DNA from: Streptomyces sp. NBC_00223
Lineage (GTDB): Bacteria > Actinomycetota > Actinomycetes > Streptomycetales > Streptomycetaceae
Length of the DNA: 64,000 bases
NCBI RefSeq assembly: GCF_036199905.1
Contig: NZ_CP108109.1
Coordinates: 7,594,001 to 7,658,000, forward strand
Direction: 5' to 3'
A program made the translations under genes and the position numbers. Of the stretch, positions 7,008-15,019 are shown piece after piece; the stretch's first letter is position 1, and each line of letters opens with the position of its first letter. Under the pieces are notes generated by a model that saw only the letters and a list, made by a program, of their open reading frames with translations, did not search any database and had not been told where the DNA came from.

Positions 7008-8648
7008 ATGACACTCCCAGCAAGACGTATGTGGGTGGCGGCGCTTGCCGCGGCGACGACGGTCCTCATGGTGGGACTTCTCGTCATCGCCAACCCGACC
7101 AACGCCCGGGCCGCGGCCACGGGCTTCGTGCAGCGGTGCGCCACGCACTTCTGCGTCGACGGCAAGACCGCGTACTTCGCGGGTGCCAACTCCTATGACC
7201 TGTTCACGTTCGGCAGCGGCTCGGGCGACACCGAGACGCAGTACATGGACAAGGCGGCCATCGACTCCGAGATGGCGAACATGGCCTCCGACGGGGTCAC
7301 CCTCGTCCGGACCTGGATGTTCTCCCACGAGACCTGGCACGGCTTCGAGCCCGCCAAGAACACGATGAACGAGCAGCAGTGGGCGGAGTTCGACTACATC
7401 CTGTACTCCGCCAACCAGCACGGCCTGCGTGTCGTCCCGGCGCTGGAGAACTACTGGACCGCGTACGGGGGTGTGAACTCCGTGCTTGGCTGGGAGGGCG
7501 CCTCCACCAGCAACTCCGGCAACTTCTTCGACTCCACCAAGTGCGCCGGCTGCCTCGCGGACTACGAGTTCTATGTGAACTACGCACTGAACCGGGTCAA
7601 CCACTACACCGGTGTCGCGTACAAGAACGACCCGACGATCTTCTCCTGGGAGCTGATGAACGAGCCCCGCTACCAGGACGTCAACACCGCCGACAACACC
7701 GCCGGCACCGTCTTCCGCGCGTGGGAGGACAAGGTCGGGGCGTACATCAAGAACATCGACCCCAACCACATGATCGACAACGGCATCGAGGGCCAGGGCA
7801 GTTCCTACGGCTACGGCAGCGACAACGGCGTGCCGTACACCTACGAGTGCCAGTCGCCGTACATCGACTTCTGCTCCGCGCACATCTACCCGACCGAGGG
7901 CTGGGCGAACCTGTCCGTGGCGGCCACCCAGTCGCTGGTGACGAAGTACATCACGGACGCCCACACCGGGGCCGGAAAGCCCTTCTTCCTGGGCGAGTTC
8001 AACACCTCCGCGAGCACCCGCAACACCTACTGGCCCGCCATCTACAGCACGATGGAGTCCAACAACGGTGACGCGGACGCCTTCTGGTGGTACATGAACT
8101 CCAGCAAGGACGGCAACTACGGTGTGATGCACGGGGACTCCGCGCTGACGTACTTCAAGACGCACTCCAACGCGGACAAGGCCAAGAGCGGTACCACCAC
8201 CCCGCCCACGAACCCGCCGACCACGCCCCCGACCACTCCGCCCACGACGCCGCCGACCACACCTCCGACGACGCCGCCCACCACTCCGCCCACGACGCCT
8301 CCGACGACCCCGCCGACCACTCCGCCGTCCGGTGGCTGCTCGGTGAGCTACGTCATCAACGACTGGGGACCGGCGTTCAACGCGGATGTGACCGTCACCA
8401 ACGGGCCCACGGCGATCACCAGCTGGAAGCTCGTCTTCAGCTTCCCGGGCAACCAGTCGATCACCAACATCTGGAACGCCACGCAGACGCAGAGCGGTAA
8501 GCAGGTCACCGCCTCCAACGCCGCGTACAACGGAACCGTCGCCGCCGGGGCCAAGGTCAACTTCGGCTTCAGCGCGAACTCCACCGCCGGCACCAACGGT
8601 GTGCCGAGCAGCTTCACCTTCAACGGCAAGGCGTGCACGGTGTCCTGA
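7008..8648 (+). CDS. Secreted GH5 endo-beta-mannanase with CBM2
   Basis: A 546-residue extracellular polysaccharidase. It has an N-terminal signal peptide (RR pair, then AALAAATTVLMVGLLVIA, cleavage near ARA), a GH5 catalytic domain (about 35-385), a Thr/Pro linker of repeated TTPP units (about 395-440) and a C-terminal CBM2 cellulose-binding module starting at GGCSVSYVIND. The GH5 acid/base is E219 in WELMNEPR and the nucleophile is E330 in FLGEFN. The layout matches Streptomyces mannan endo-1,4-beta-mannosidases that attack mannan held on cellulose. A perfect terminator follows. Regulation probably involves the AACCGG motif upstream. The alternative assignment is another GH5 beta-1,4-glycanase. 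Confidence 0.88.
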   Translation: MTLPARRMWVAALAAATTVLMVGLLVIANPTNARAAATGFVQRCATHFCVDGKTAYFAGANSYDLFTFGSGSGDTETQYMDKAAIDSEMANMASDGVTLVRTWMFSHETWHGFEPAKNTMNEQQWAEFDYILYSANQHGLRVVPALENYWTAYGGVNSVLGWEGASTSNSGNFFDSTKCAGCLADYEFYVNYALNRVNHYTGVAYKNDPTIFSWELMNEPRYQDVNTADNTAGTVFRAWEDKVGAYIKNIDPNHMIDNGIEGQGSSYGYGSDNGVPYTYECQSPYIDFCSAHIYPTEGWANLSVAATQSLVTKYITDAHTGAGKPFFLGEFNTSASTRNTYWPAIYSTMESNNGDADAFWWYMNSSKDGNYGVMHGDSALTYFKTHSNADKAKSGTTTPPTNPPTTPPTTPPTTPPTTPPTTPPTTPPTTPPTTPPTTPPSGGCSVSYVINDWGPAFNADVTVTNGPTAITSWKLVFSFPGNQSITNIWNATQTQSGKQVTASNAAYNGTVAAGAKVNFGFSANSTAGTNGVPSSFTFNGKACTVS

Positions 8649-8680
8649 TCTCGTCCCCCCACCGGGACACCGGACACGAC

Positions 8681-8715
8681 AGCCAGGCCCCCGCGGATTT
8701 CGCGGGGGCCTGGCT
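8681..8715. terminator. Bidirectional terminator between the two GH5 genes
   Basis: AGCCAGGCCCCCGCG (8681-8695) and its exact complement at 8701-8715 form a 15-bp stem with a 5-nt loop. It lies between convergent genes; the plus-strand side continues with a short T-rich stretch. Confidence 0.88.
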
Positions 8716-8764
8716 TGTTCGCCGGGGAAGCGTTCCGCCCGGAGGGCGGGAGCGGGGGAGTCCG

Positions 8765-10108
8765 TCAGCCGCCGGACGCCATCGACTTGGCGTGCGCGCT
8801 GAACAACTGGGCTATCTCCCGGGTGGAGTTGGCCGGGTCGTTGTTCCAGGTGATCCGGTAGCCGTCGTAGTCCGGGTAGAAGGAACCGTCGTCGACCCGC
8901 GAGGTGAGCAGCCAGAACTGGTCGCCGGCCCCGCCGTTGTCACGTACGGCGCCGGTCCACGCGGTGTACGTGGCGAGCCGGGCCGCGTCGTCGGGGAAGC
9001 CCTGCCCGGCGTTCACGGACACGCCGAACTCCTCCAGGACGACCGGCTTGCGCAGCGCCCTGCCGTCCGCGATGTGGTCCTTGATCCACTGCGTGCCCCA
9101 CGCGGTGGCGTCCGTACCGGGCTTGCTCTCCGGGTTCTCGCCCCAGCCCTGCGGATAGAGGTGGAAGGTCCCGTAGTCGACCGACGGCAGCGCGACCAGC
9201 TTCTTCCAGGGCGTGCCCTCGTAGTCCGAGTACGGGTAGTCGGCGTTGCCGGCCTGGCCGTAGAAGCCCTCGTCGCCGACGGCGACCAGCTGGGAGGGCG
9301 CCAACTTCTTGACGTAGGCGCTCATTTCCCTCGCCCAGCCCAGCAGGGTCGCGCCGCTTTTCTCACTGCGGCAGCGCGGCTCGTTGGCCAGCTCGAAGGT
9401 CATGATGGTCGGGTCCTGGTTGTAGTGGAGCCCGGTGTAGCGGTTCCTGCGGCCGATGACGAAGCGGGCGTACGCCTTGTAGGCCGCCTTGATCTTCGGC
9501 TCCGTGTAGAAACGGTCGTGGTGGGTGCCGTCGCTGTAGGAGTCGTCGGGCAGGCCGAGGAACCACTGCACGTACTGCTGCATGCCGCCGTAGTCGGGCC
9601 AGTTGTTGACCAGCGGCAGGACGAGTCGGATGCCGAGCTGTCCGGCCTTCCACACCGCGTAGTCCAGCGCGTCGAAGGCGGCCTCGTCGTAGACGTAGGG
9701 CTTGGGCTGCAACGCGCGGTACGACTGGCCGTCGCCGTCGGCGAACGCCCAGGCGCGCAGCACGGTCAGGCCCATGGCGGCCGCGTCGTCGAGCGCGTTG
9801 TCGATCATGTAGTGCGACTGCTGGTGCAGGTAGTAGCAGTTGGTGCCGCCGAACCTGAACGGCTTGCCGTTCAGCCGGAAGGCGCCCTGATGGGTCGTCA
9901 CGAAGCCCTGGGTCTTGGCGGTGGGGGCGGTCGGGAGCTTCGGGGCCTTCGGGGTCGGCGCCGACGGGTGCGAGGCGCCTCCGGTGTGCGCCTGGGCGGT
10001 GCCGGTTCCGGCGGCCAGCGCGGTCACGCCGACCGCCGCTCCTCCGAGAAGAGTGCGGCGGCTCAGGGCCGACGCGGCGGCCTGTCGGGTCTGGTGGAAA
10101 AAGGACAC
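8765..10108 (-). CDS. Tat-exported GH5 family beta-mannanase-like enzyme
   Basis: A 447-residue secreted glycoside hydrolase. The N-terminus SRRTLLGGAAVGVTALAAG is a twin-arginine signal. A Pro/Ala-rich spacer precedes a GH5 domain of the fungal/plant mannanase type (GTNCYYLHQQS, RAWAFADG). Acid/base is E243 in ELANEPR and nucleophile E360 in LEEFG. There is no carbohydrate-binding module. The GTG at 10108 is chosen because GGAG lies upstream and the Tat motif follows soon after; an in-frame ATG near 10183 would add a poorly conserved extension. Convergent with the CBM2-bearing GH5, so the pair probably cooperates on mannan, with the Tat route for a prefolded enzyme. Confidence 0.85.
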   Translation of the reverse strand: MSFFHQTRQAAASALSRRTLLGGAAVGVTALAAGTGTAQAHTGGASHPSAPTPKAPKLPTAPTAKTQGFVTTHQGAFRLNGKPFRFGGTNCYYLHQQSHYMIDNALDDAAAMGLTVLRAWAFADGDGQSYRALQPKPYVYDEAAFDALDYAVWKAGQLGIRLVLPLVNNWPDYGGMQQYVQWFLGLPDDSYSDGTHHDRFYTEPKIKAAYKAYARFVIGRRNRYTGLHYNQDPTIMTFELANEPRCRSEKSGATLLGWAREMSAYVKKLAPSQLVAVGDEGFYGQAGNADYPYSDYEGTPWKKLVALPSVDYGTFHLYPQGWGENPESKPGTDATAWGTQWIKDHIADGRALRKPVVLEEFGVSVNAGQGFPDDAARLATYTAWTGAVRDNGGAGDQFWLLTSRVDDGSFYPDYDGYRITWNNDPANSTREIAQLFSAHAKSMASGG

Positions 10109-10243
10109 CTGGATCTCCGGTGTGGGGGGAGGGACGGATTCCTGGCTTCGGGCCACACGCGGACAGCACTTGGCCGGCGGCACTTACCGAGTGGCGCCTG
10201 CCGGGCGGCGGACCCGAAGGGCGGTGCGCTGCCGATAGAAGCA

Positions 10244-10258
10244 CTTATCCGGTTCAGT
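10244..10258 (-). promoter_or_regulatory. AACCGG motif shared with the other GH5 promoter
   Basis: On the minus strand this reads ACTGAACCGGATAAG, matching ACTTAACCGGTACAG before the first GH5 gene at 11 of 15 positions. It lies about 140 bp upstream of the Tat-GH5 start. The central CCGG resembles LacI-family sites; the regulator is not in the window. Confidence 0.4.
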
Positions 10259-10469
10259 AGCAATGAGTGGGCGGCGTTGAATTGAGGGGGAGTTGCGGGT
10301 AGTCCGGCGCGTTTTGGCGAAGGCCGGCCGAGTCGGCGGGCCGACGGGTGGGGGCCGATCGGTGGGGCCGGTGGGTGGGGGTCGGCGAGCGAGAGCCGGA
10401 GTTTGCTCAGGGTGGCCGCCGGACGGGTCGGGTGCGGCGGGGCTGTTCGCGGCGCGCGACCTTCCACTG

Positions 10470-10511
10470 TTGACAGGTCGAAGTCGAGACTTTACTTTAG
10501 ACAGGTCGAAG
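10470..10511 (+). promoter_or_regulatory. Promoter with 12-bp direct repeats before MFS exporter
   Basis: TTGACA (10470-10475) and TACTTT (10493-10498) with 17-bp spacing form a good promoter. GACAGGTCGAAG occurs exactly twice, at 10472-10483 overlapping the -35 and at 10500-10511 just after the -10, 28 bp apart, so a repressor bound to both would occlude polymerase. No regulator gene is adjacent. Confidence 0.65.
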
Positions 10512-10576
10512 CTGGAATATCGCGCTCGGCGTGGGACAGCCCACGGGCGCACAGGTGTGGAAAGCAGGGGGTCCTC

Positions 10577-12181
10577 ATGACGGACAAGCAGACCGGCGCG
10601 GCCGTGCCGCGTGCCGCGACCGGCATCCTGGCGGGGCTGGTGCTGGCGGTCTCGATGACGACGATCGACCAGACGATCGTCGCCCTGTCCGGCCCGTCGA
10701 TCCAGGACCACCTGGCGATCAGTCACAACAGCCTGCAGTGGGCGGTCAACGTCTATCTGCTCACGACCGCCGCCTTCTTCCTGCTCGGCGGGCGGCTCGC
10801 GGACGTCATAGGGCACAAGCGGATGGCCGTCATCGGGGTGGCCGGCTTCGGGGTGACCTCGCTGCTGTGCGGACTGGCTCCCCAGGGATCGTTCGCCGAG
10901 GGCTGGCTGATCGCGGCGCGGGCGCTCCAGGGTGTCAGCGGCGCCCTGATGTTCCCGGCCGCCATCGGGATCGTGGTCCAGACGTTCCCGCAGGAGCGCC
11001 GGGGCCGGGCGATGGCCGCGTTCTTCGCGATCACCGGTGGAATGACGGCCATCGGGCCCATCGCGGGCGGCTATCTGACCCAGTGGACCTGGCGGTCGAT
11101 CTTCTGGATCAACGTACCGATCGCCATCGCCGCGCTCATCATGATCATCCGCATGGTGCCGCGCTCCGCGGGCCGCGCCGAGAGCATCGACTGGCGCGGC
11201 GCGTCCATCGCCGCCGTCGCCATGGGACTGCTGGTGTTCGCACTGCAACAGGCCGGTGCCTGGGGCTGGTCGAGCCCGGCCGTCTGGGCCTGCCTGCTGG
11301 TGGGCGCCGCGCTGCTCGCGCTGTTCGCCGGGATCGAACGCCGTACCGTCCATCCGCTCGCCGACCTGCGGGTGTTCCGGGACCGGCGGTTCACGATCTC
11401 GACGCTGGCGACCTTCTTCTCGTCCGTCGCCTTCATCACGGTCTTCTTCTTCCTCAGTGTCTACGGTCAGGTCTCGCTCGGACTGTCCGCCTCCGACACC
11501 GGGCTGCTCTTCCTCAAGCTCTTCATCGGGTTCGCCGTCGCCTCCCGGCTGGGCGCGGTGCGGTTCGACCGGGTGGGTGCCCGGTCCGTCTTCCTGGTCG
11601 GCGGAGTCGTGGGCGCCTTCGGATTCGGCTGGTTCGCCCACACCATGACCGACCTCGACTTCGACGCGGGCGCGTTCTTCAACCAGCAGACGTGGCCGAT
11701 CGTCGTGGCCGGGGCCGGCGTCGGCTTCATGTACAGCGCGGCCACGACCGACGTGCTCAACCGGGCCATCGGCTCCTCGTACGGTGAGGTGTCGGCCATC
11801 TCGCAGACCATGAAGAACTTCGGCGGCGCGCTCGGCCTGGCCGTCTTCGCCACGCTGGTCACCAACCGGCTCACCAGTCGGCTCGTCGACTCCTTCCACG
11901 GTTTCGGGGCCAGCACGGCCGACGCGAAGGGCGCGGTGGACGCGATCACCGGGGCGGAGGGCAGCAGCCAGTTGAGCGGAGTTCCGGCCCAGACCCGGGC
12001 CGCCGTCCTGCACGCGGTCCGCACGGACTACGCCTCGGCGGCGCAGGGAGCCTTCTACGGCATAGCGGCCGCGATGGCCGTACTCATCCTGCTGGCGCTC
12101 TGCTACCCGTCCGAGCCCGCCTCGCGGCCCGCCCCCGCGCAGGAGCCGTCCCCGGGCCCGGCCGCGGGGAAGCTGTCCTGA
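10577..12181 (+). CDS. DHA2-type MFS multidrug efflux transporter
   Basis: A 534-residue integral membrane protein of the 14-helix DHA2 (EmrB/QacA-like) family. Signatures are DQTIVALSGPSIQDHL in the first helix region, GGRLADVIGHKRM (the loop 2-3 motif A), and the motif-C-like run GGMTAIGPIAGGYL. It should export drugs or secondary metabolites by proton antiport. The ATG at 10577 follows AGGGGGTC; an upstream in-frame extension is not supported. The direct-repeat operator at 10470-10511 suggests inducible expression. Confidence 0.9.
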   Translation: MTDKQTGAAVPRAATGILAGLVLAVSMTTIDQTIVALSGPSIQDHLAISHNSLQWAVNVYLLTTAAFFLLGGRLADVIGHKRMAVIGVAGFGVTSLLCGLAPQGSFAEGWLIAARALQGVSGALMFPAAIGIVVQTFPQERRGRAMAAFFAITGGMTAIGPIAGGYLTQWTWRSIFWINVPIAIAALIMIIRMVPRSAGRAESIDWRGASIAAVAMGLLVFALQQAGAWGWSSPAVWACLLVGAALLALFAGIERRTVHPLADLRVFRDRRFTISTLATFFSSVAFITVFFFLSVYGQVSLGLSASDTGLLFLKLFIGFAVASRLGAVRFDRVGARSVFLVGGVVGAFGFGWFAHTMTDLDFDAGAFFNQQTWPIVVAGAGVGFMYSAATTDVLNRAIGSSYGEVSAISQTMKNFGGALGLAVFATLVTNRLTSRLVDSFHGFGASTADAKGAVDAITGAEGSSQLSGVPAQTRAAVLHAVRTDYASAAQGAFYGIAAAMAVLILLALCYPSEPASRPAPAQEPSPGPAAGKLS

Positions 12182-12203
12182 CCGTCCTGGCCTCGAAGCG
12201 GGC

Positions 12204-12234
12204 GTCCCGCCGGGCGGGCTCCCGCCCGGCGGAC
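12204..12234 (+). terminator. Hairpin after MFS gene
   Basis: A near-perfect GC-rich hairpin (CGCCGGGCGGG paired with CCCGCCCGGCG around a CT loop, flanked by GTC/GAC with one bulged C) begins 23 nt after the exporter stop. Confidence 0.65.
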
Positions 12235-12325
12235 GTGCCGGACTGCTCCGGGGATCCGTTTCGGGCGGCCGTGCCCGGGGGAGGCGGTCTCGGGTGGCCG
12301 TGCCCCGGGCGGAGTCAGGGCTGTG

Positions 12326-12460
12326 TCACAGATCCCCGCGCATGCAGGTCCGCGGCCACCGGTCCAGGCCCTGGGCGGCTTCCCGTCGGCGGATGTCCCG
12401 CAGGAGCGGCAGTTCGTCGGGGCGGGCGGCTCGGATACTTATGGATCCGTTGTCCCGGGC
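12326..12460 (-). pseudogene. Remnant of a GNAT acetyltransferase N-terminus
   Basis: On the minus strand a short frame contains SISIRAARPDELPLLRDI, the typical first strand and helix of a GNAT acetyltransferase, but it breaks off into unrelated residues and stops at 12326 with no acetyl-CoA-binding motif. It reads as a decayed 5' fragment. There is otherwise nothing recognisable between the exporter terminator and rhaM. Confidence 0.45.
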
Positions 12461-12620
12461 GCAGGTGAGGGCTCCCGGCCGACCTGGCCGACCCGACCCG
12501 GTCGGCCCCCGCGACGCCGGCCGCCACGGCGTCCCACCGGTCGAGAGGTCGGCCCGGCCGGCCGACGGGCTTCCCCCCAAGGCGCCGAGGGCTCAGGCCC
12601 AACGTCGCCTGCCGGGGCCG

Positions 12621-12944
12621 CTAGTCGAGGTGGAAGACCTCTTCCAGCGGGGACCACCACTCGCCGTCGGTGGCGTTCTCGACCGGCTGCTGGCAGGGGT
12701 CGGTACGGGCCCACCACTCGCGGGTGGTGGGATCGGCGGCGATGGCCGCGGTGTCGGCGGCGTAGTCCTCGCCGGTGTACTCCAGATAGCTGAAGAGCAG
12801 GCCGTCGCGCAGATAGATCGAGTAGTTGGAGATGTGGGCGCGCTTGAGCATGGCCAGTACGCGGGGCCAGGCGGCGGCGTGGAGTTCGCGGTACTCGGCC
12901 TCCTTCTCCGGACGCAGCCGGATGATCGCGGCATGGCGCTGCAC
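12621..12944 (-). CDS. rhaM: L-rhamnose mutarotase
   Basis: A 107-residue protein with the full RhaM pattern: RHAAIIRLRPEKEAEYRELHAAAWPRVL, the IYLRDGLLFSYLEY core and WWARTDPCQQP. RhaM interconverts the alpha and beta anomers of L-rhamnose; the His near the N-terminus and the Tyr/Trp residues around the core line the active site in the family. The start is GTG 12944, with a GGGG-containing site upstream. No other rhamnose catabolic gene is in the window, so it stands alone here. It is divergent from a GNAT gene. Confidence 0.85.
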   Translation of the reverse strand: MQRHAAIIRLRPEKEAEYRELHAAAWPRVLAMLKRAHISNYSIYLRDGLLFSYLEYTGEDYAADTAAIAADPTTREWWARTDPCQQPVENATDGEWWSPLEEVFHLD

Positions 12945-13118
12945 GTCGTGTCCCCTTTCGGTCCCGGGCGGTGGGCCGGGTCAGCGTACTGCGCGCCGAC
13001 GGCCGCCCACTTCCTCGGCACGGCCCGCCCGGGCCGCCCGGCCCGCCCGGACCCCGGCCGGCGGCGACGCGCCGGGTTCGATTACCGCCGACGACCCCGC
13101 CGTTGACAGGATGGGACC

Positions 13119-13652
13119 ATGACCGAGATTCAGACCCCCCGCCTGCTCCTCCGCCGCTGGCATGACGACGACCTCGCCCCCATGGCGGAGATCAACGCGG
13201 ACCCGGAGGTCATGCGGTGGATCGCCGACGGTTCGGTCCGTGATCTGGAACAGACCGCCCAGTCCATCGAGCTCTGGGAGGAGGAGTGGGACGAGGAGGG
13301 CTTCGGCCTCTTCGCCGTCGAACTGCTCGCCTCGGGCGAGCTGATCGGCTTCACCGGTCTGTCCGTGCCCAGGTTTCTGCCGGAGGTGCTGCCCGCCGTG
13401 GAGATCGGCTGGCGGCTGGGCCGGCAGTACTGGGGACAGGGCTACGCCTCCGAAGCCGCGCACGCCGCGCTGGAGTTCGCCCTCCAGGACCGTGGCCTCG
13501 ACCGTGTCGTCAGCATCAGCACGGTGGGCAACGACGCCTCGGAGAATGTGATGCGCAAGCTCGGCATGGTGCTGGAACGCGAGACGGTCCACCCGAGGTA
13601 CGGCCGCCAGCTGCATGTGCACGCCATCGACCTCACCGAGTACCAGGGCTGA
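13119..13652 (+). CDS. RimJ/RimL-type GNAT N-acetyltransferase
   Basis: A 177-residue acetyltransferase. It opens with TPRLLLRRWHDDDLAPMAEINADPEVM, the classic RimJ/RimL start, and has the acetyl-CoA pyrophosphate loop RQYWGQGYASEAAHAAL, followed by NDASENVMRKLGM. Substrate is unknown: ribosomal N-termini, amino acids or antibiotics are all possible for the group. It starts at ATG 13119 and is probably monocistronic. Confidence 0.9.
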   Translation: MTEIQTPRLLLRRWHDDDLAPMAEINADPEVMRWIADGSVRDLEQTAQSIELWEEEWDEEGFGLFAVELLASGELIGFTGLSVPRFLPEVLPAVEIGWRLGRQYWGQGYASEAAHAALEFALQDRGLDRVVSISTVGNDASENVMRKLGMVLERETVHPRYGRQLHVHAIDLTEYQG

Positions 13653-14383
13653 CCCTGCCGTCTGGTCCGGCCGGCAGGGGAGAGCCCCGTCGGCCGGGCG
13701 ACCCCCTCCGCCGCCCGGTCGACGGCCCTGCTTCCGCGCGGAGCGGAGCGCCTCAGCCACCGGTACGCCGTGTCGACGCACGCGAGCACACCTATTCGGC
13801 CGGCCCGCGAGTCCGCGCCGACGGTATCCGCGGACAACGCCGTCCGGCCTGAGTACACGTCGATGCTAGGCATGACGTGTTGACGATGTCAACGCTGCAT
13901 AATTGCGCGGAACATGGCCCGAACCGCGGGTGCGGGTGCGGCCTGCGGCCCGCCCGCCACGTGCCCCTCCGCGCGTAGACCACCCCCGGCCGAGCCCGCC
14001 CGCCCTCAGCCCCCAGCCCTCCGAGGCCGGGACCGCGCGCGTACCGACGTCCGGCTCCGCGCTGCCGCGCGTCCCCGAGCGCGCTCGTACGCCCGCTCCT
14101 CGCCGCGCCCGATTCCGTACGGTGCCTGTACCGGCGTCCGGGTTCCGTGCTTTCGCGCGGGCTTGCCGCGAGGACGCTGGGCAAGGCGCCCGTTCAGCCG
14201 ATCGGCGGTGGGCCGGCGGACCACCGCCGCGTACGCCTGGCTGCTGCGGCGGGCGGCCGAGGGTGGGATCGGCCTCGATCCCGGTGTCGGAAGCCGTACC
14301 GCTCACCGGAGTTGAGCGGACGTGGGCGCGCGGCGGCGCCGGCTCGGCGGGTGTCTTGGTGCGCCGGACCCGCGGTGCTCGCG
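13653..14383. other. Gene-poor, very GC-rich interval with one palindrome
   Basis: No convincing gene is visible; open frames on both strands encode low-complexity Arg/Pro/Ala sequence. The only ordered element is GTTGAC-GAT-GTCAAC at 13879-13893, a 6-bp-arm palindrome next to AT-rich GCATAATTG, which looks like a small regulatory site or a lost promoter. Confidence 0.5.
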
Positions 14384-14923
14384 TCAACCCGATTCGCCGT
14401 CCGGGAGGGGGGCCGTGTCGAGCCAGGTCAGAGCGTGGAAGGTGAGGGCCTGGTCGGCGGAGCGGTCGCGCAGGCGGCGGAGGGTGGCCGCAGTCTCCGC
14501 GCGCAGCCGTTCCACGGTCAGCAGGGAACCCATCAGGTCGCCGAGGACGAGGCGGTCGAGCAAGTTGACCTGTCTCTGCTCGGGCGCGGTCATGGCCGCA
14601 CGGTCCAGGCCCGCGAAGAGTTCGTACGGCAGGCGCGAGACGGCCACCGCCTCGATCTCGGTGAGGCGCAGGTCGCGCAGTTCGGCCGGTGCGAGATGCC
14701 GGCCGGTCGTGGCGAAGGCATCCTGCGAGAGGGAGCGCAGGACGAGCGCGAGGAGCGTACGGACCAGGGCCTCGGCCGCGGGCAGCCTCAACGACCAACT
14801 CCGGAACCAGTCCAGCCGCCGCTCCCGCTCGTACGACACCTGGTCGTGGACGCGGAAGACCAACTCGCCGAGCGCGACACAGGTGTCCCACGGGTCCTGC
14901 GGCGCTCCGCGGTCCTCCGGCAT
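14384..14923 (-). CDS. Hypothetical helical protein
   Basis: A predicted 179-residue, mostly helical, acidic protein with no recognised domain, no signal peptide and no membrane segment. It has good codon-position G/C bias and runs such as LPAAEALVRTLLALVLRSLS and VNLLDRLVLGDLMGSLL that look like a real helical bundle. The ATG at 14923 is chosen; an upstream GTG at 14983 has no better ribosome site. It ends next to, and runs in the same direction as, the oxidoreductase-methyltransferase gene. Function unknown. Confidence 0.6.
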   Translation of the reverse strand: MPEDRGAPQDPWDTCVALGELVFRVHDQVSYERERRLDWFRSWSLRLPAAEALVRTLLALVLRSLSQDAFATTGRHLAPAELRDLRLTEIEAVAVSRLPYELFAGLDRAAMTAPEQRQVNLLDRLVLGDLMGSLLTVERLRAETAATLRRLRDRSADQALTFHALTWLDTAPLPDGESG

Positions 14924-15019
14924 GACGTCATGCTGCCCAGCCCGCCCCACTCGTACGCGGAACGCGGCCGGGCTCGCCGTCACCGTCGCGGCGGCGACGG
15001 CGAGCCCGGCCCGCGTGCC

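Noticed and set aside
8200..8330. Tandem DNA repeat that might be a CRISPR or minisatellite
   Set aside because: It encodes the Thr/Pro linker (TTPP units) of the GH5-CBM2 enzyme in frame.
13914..14315. A 133-codon plus-strand frame after the GTTGAC palindrome
   Set aside because: Low-complexity Arg/Ala/Pro composition, no ribosome site, no domain; the opposite strand is equally open.
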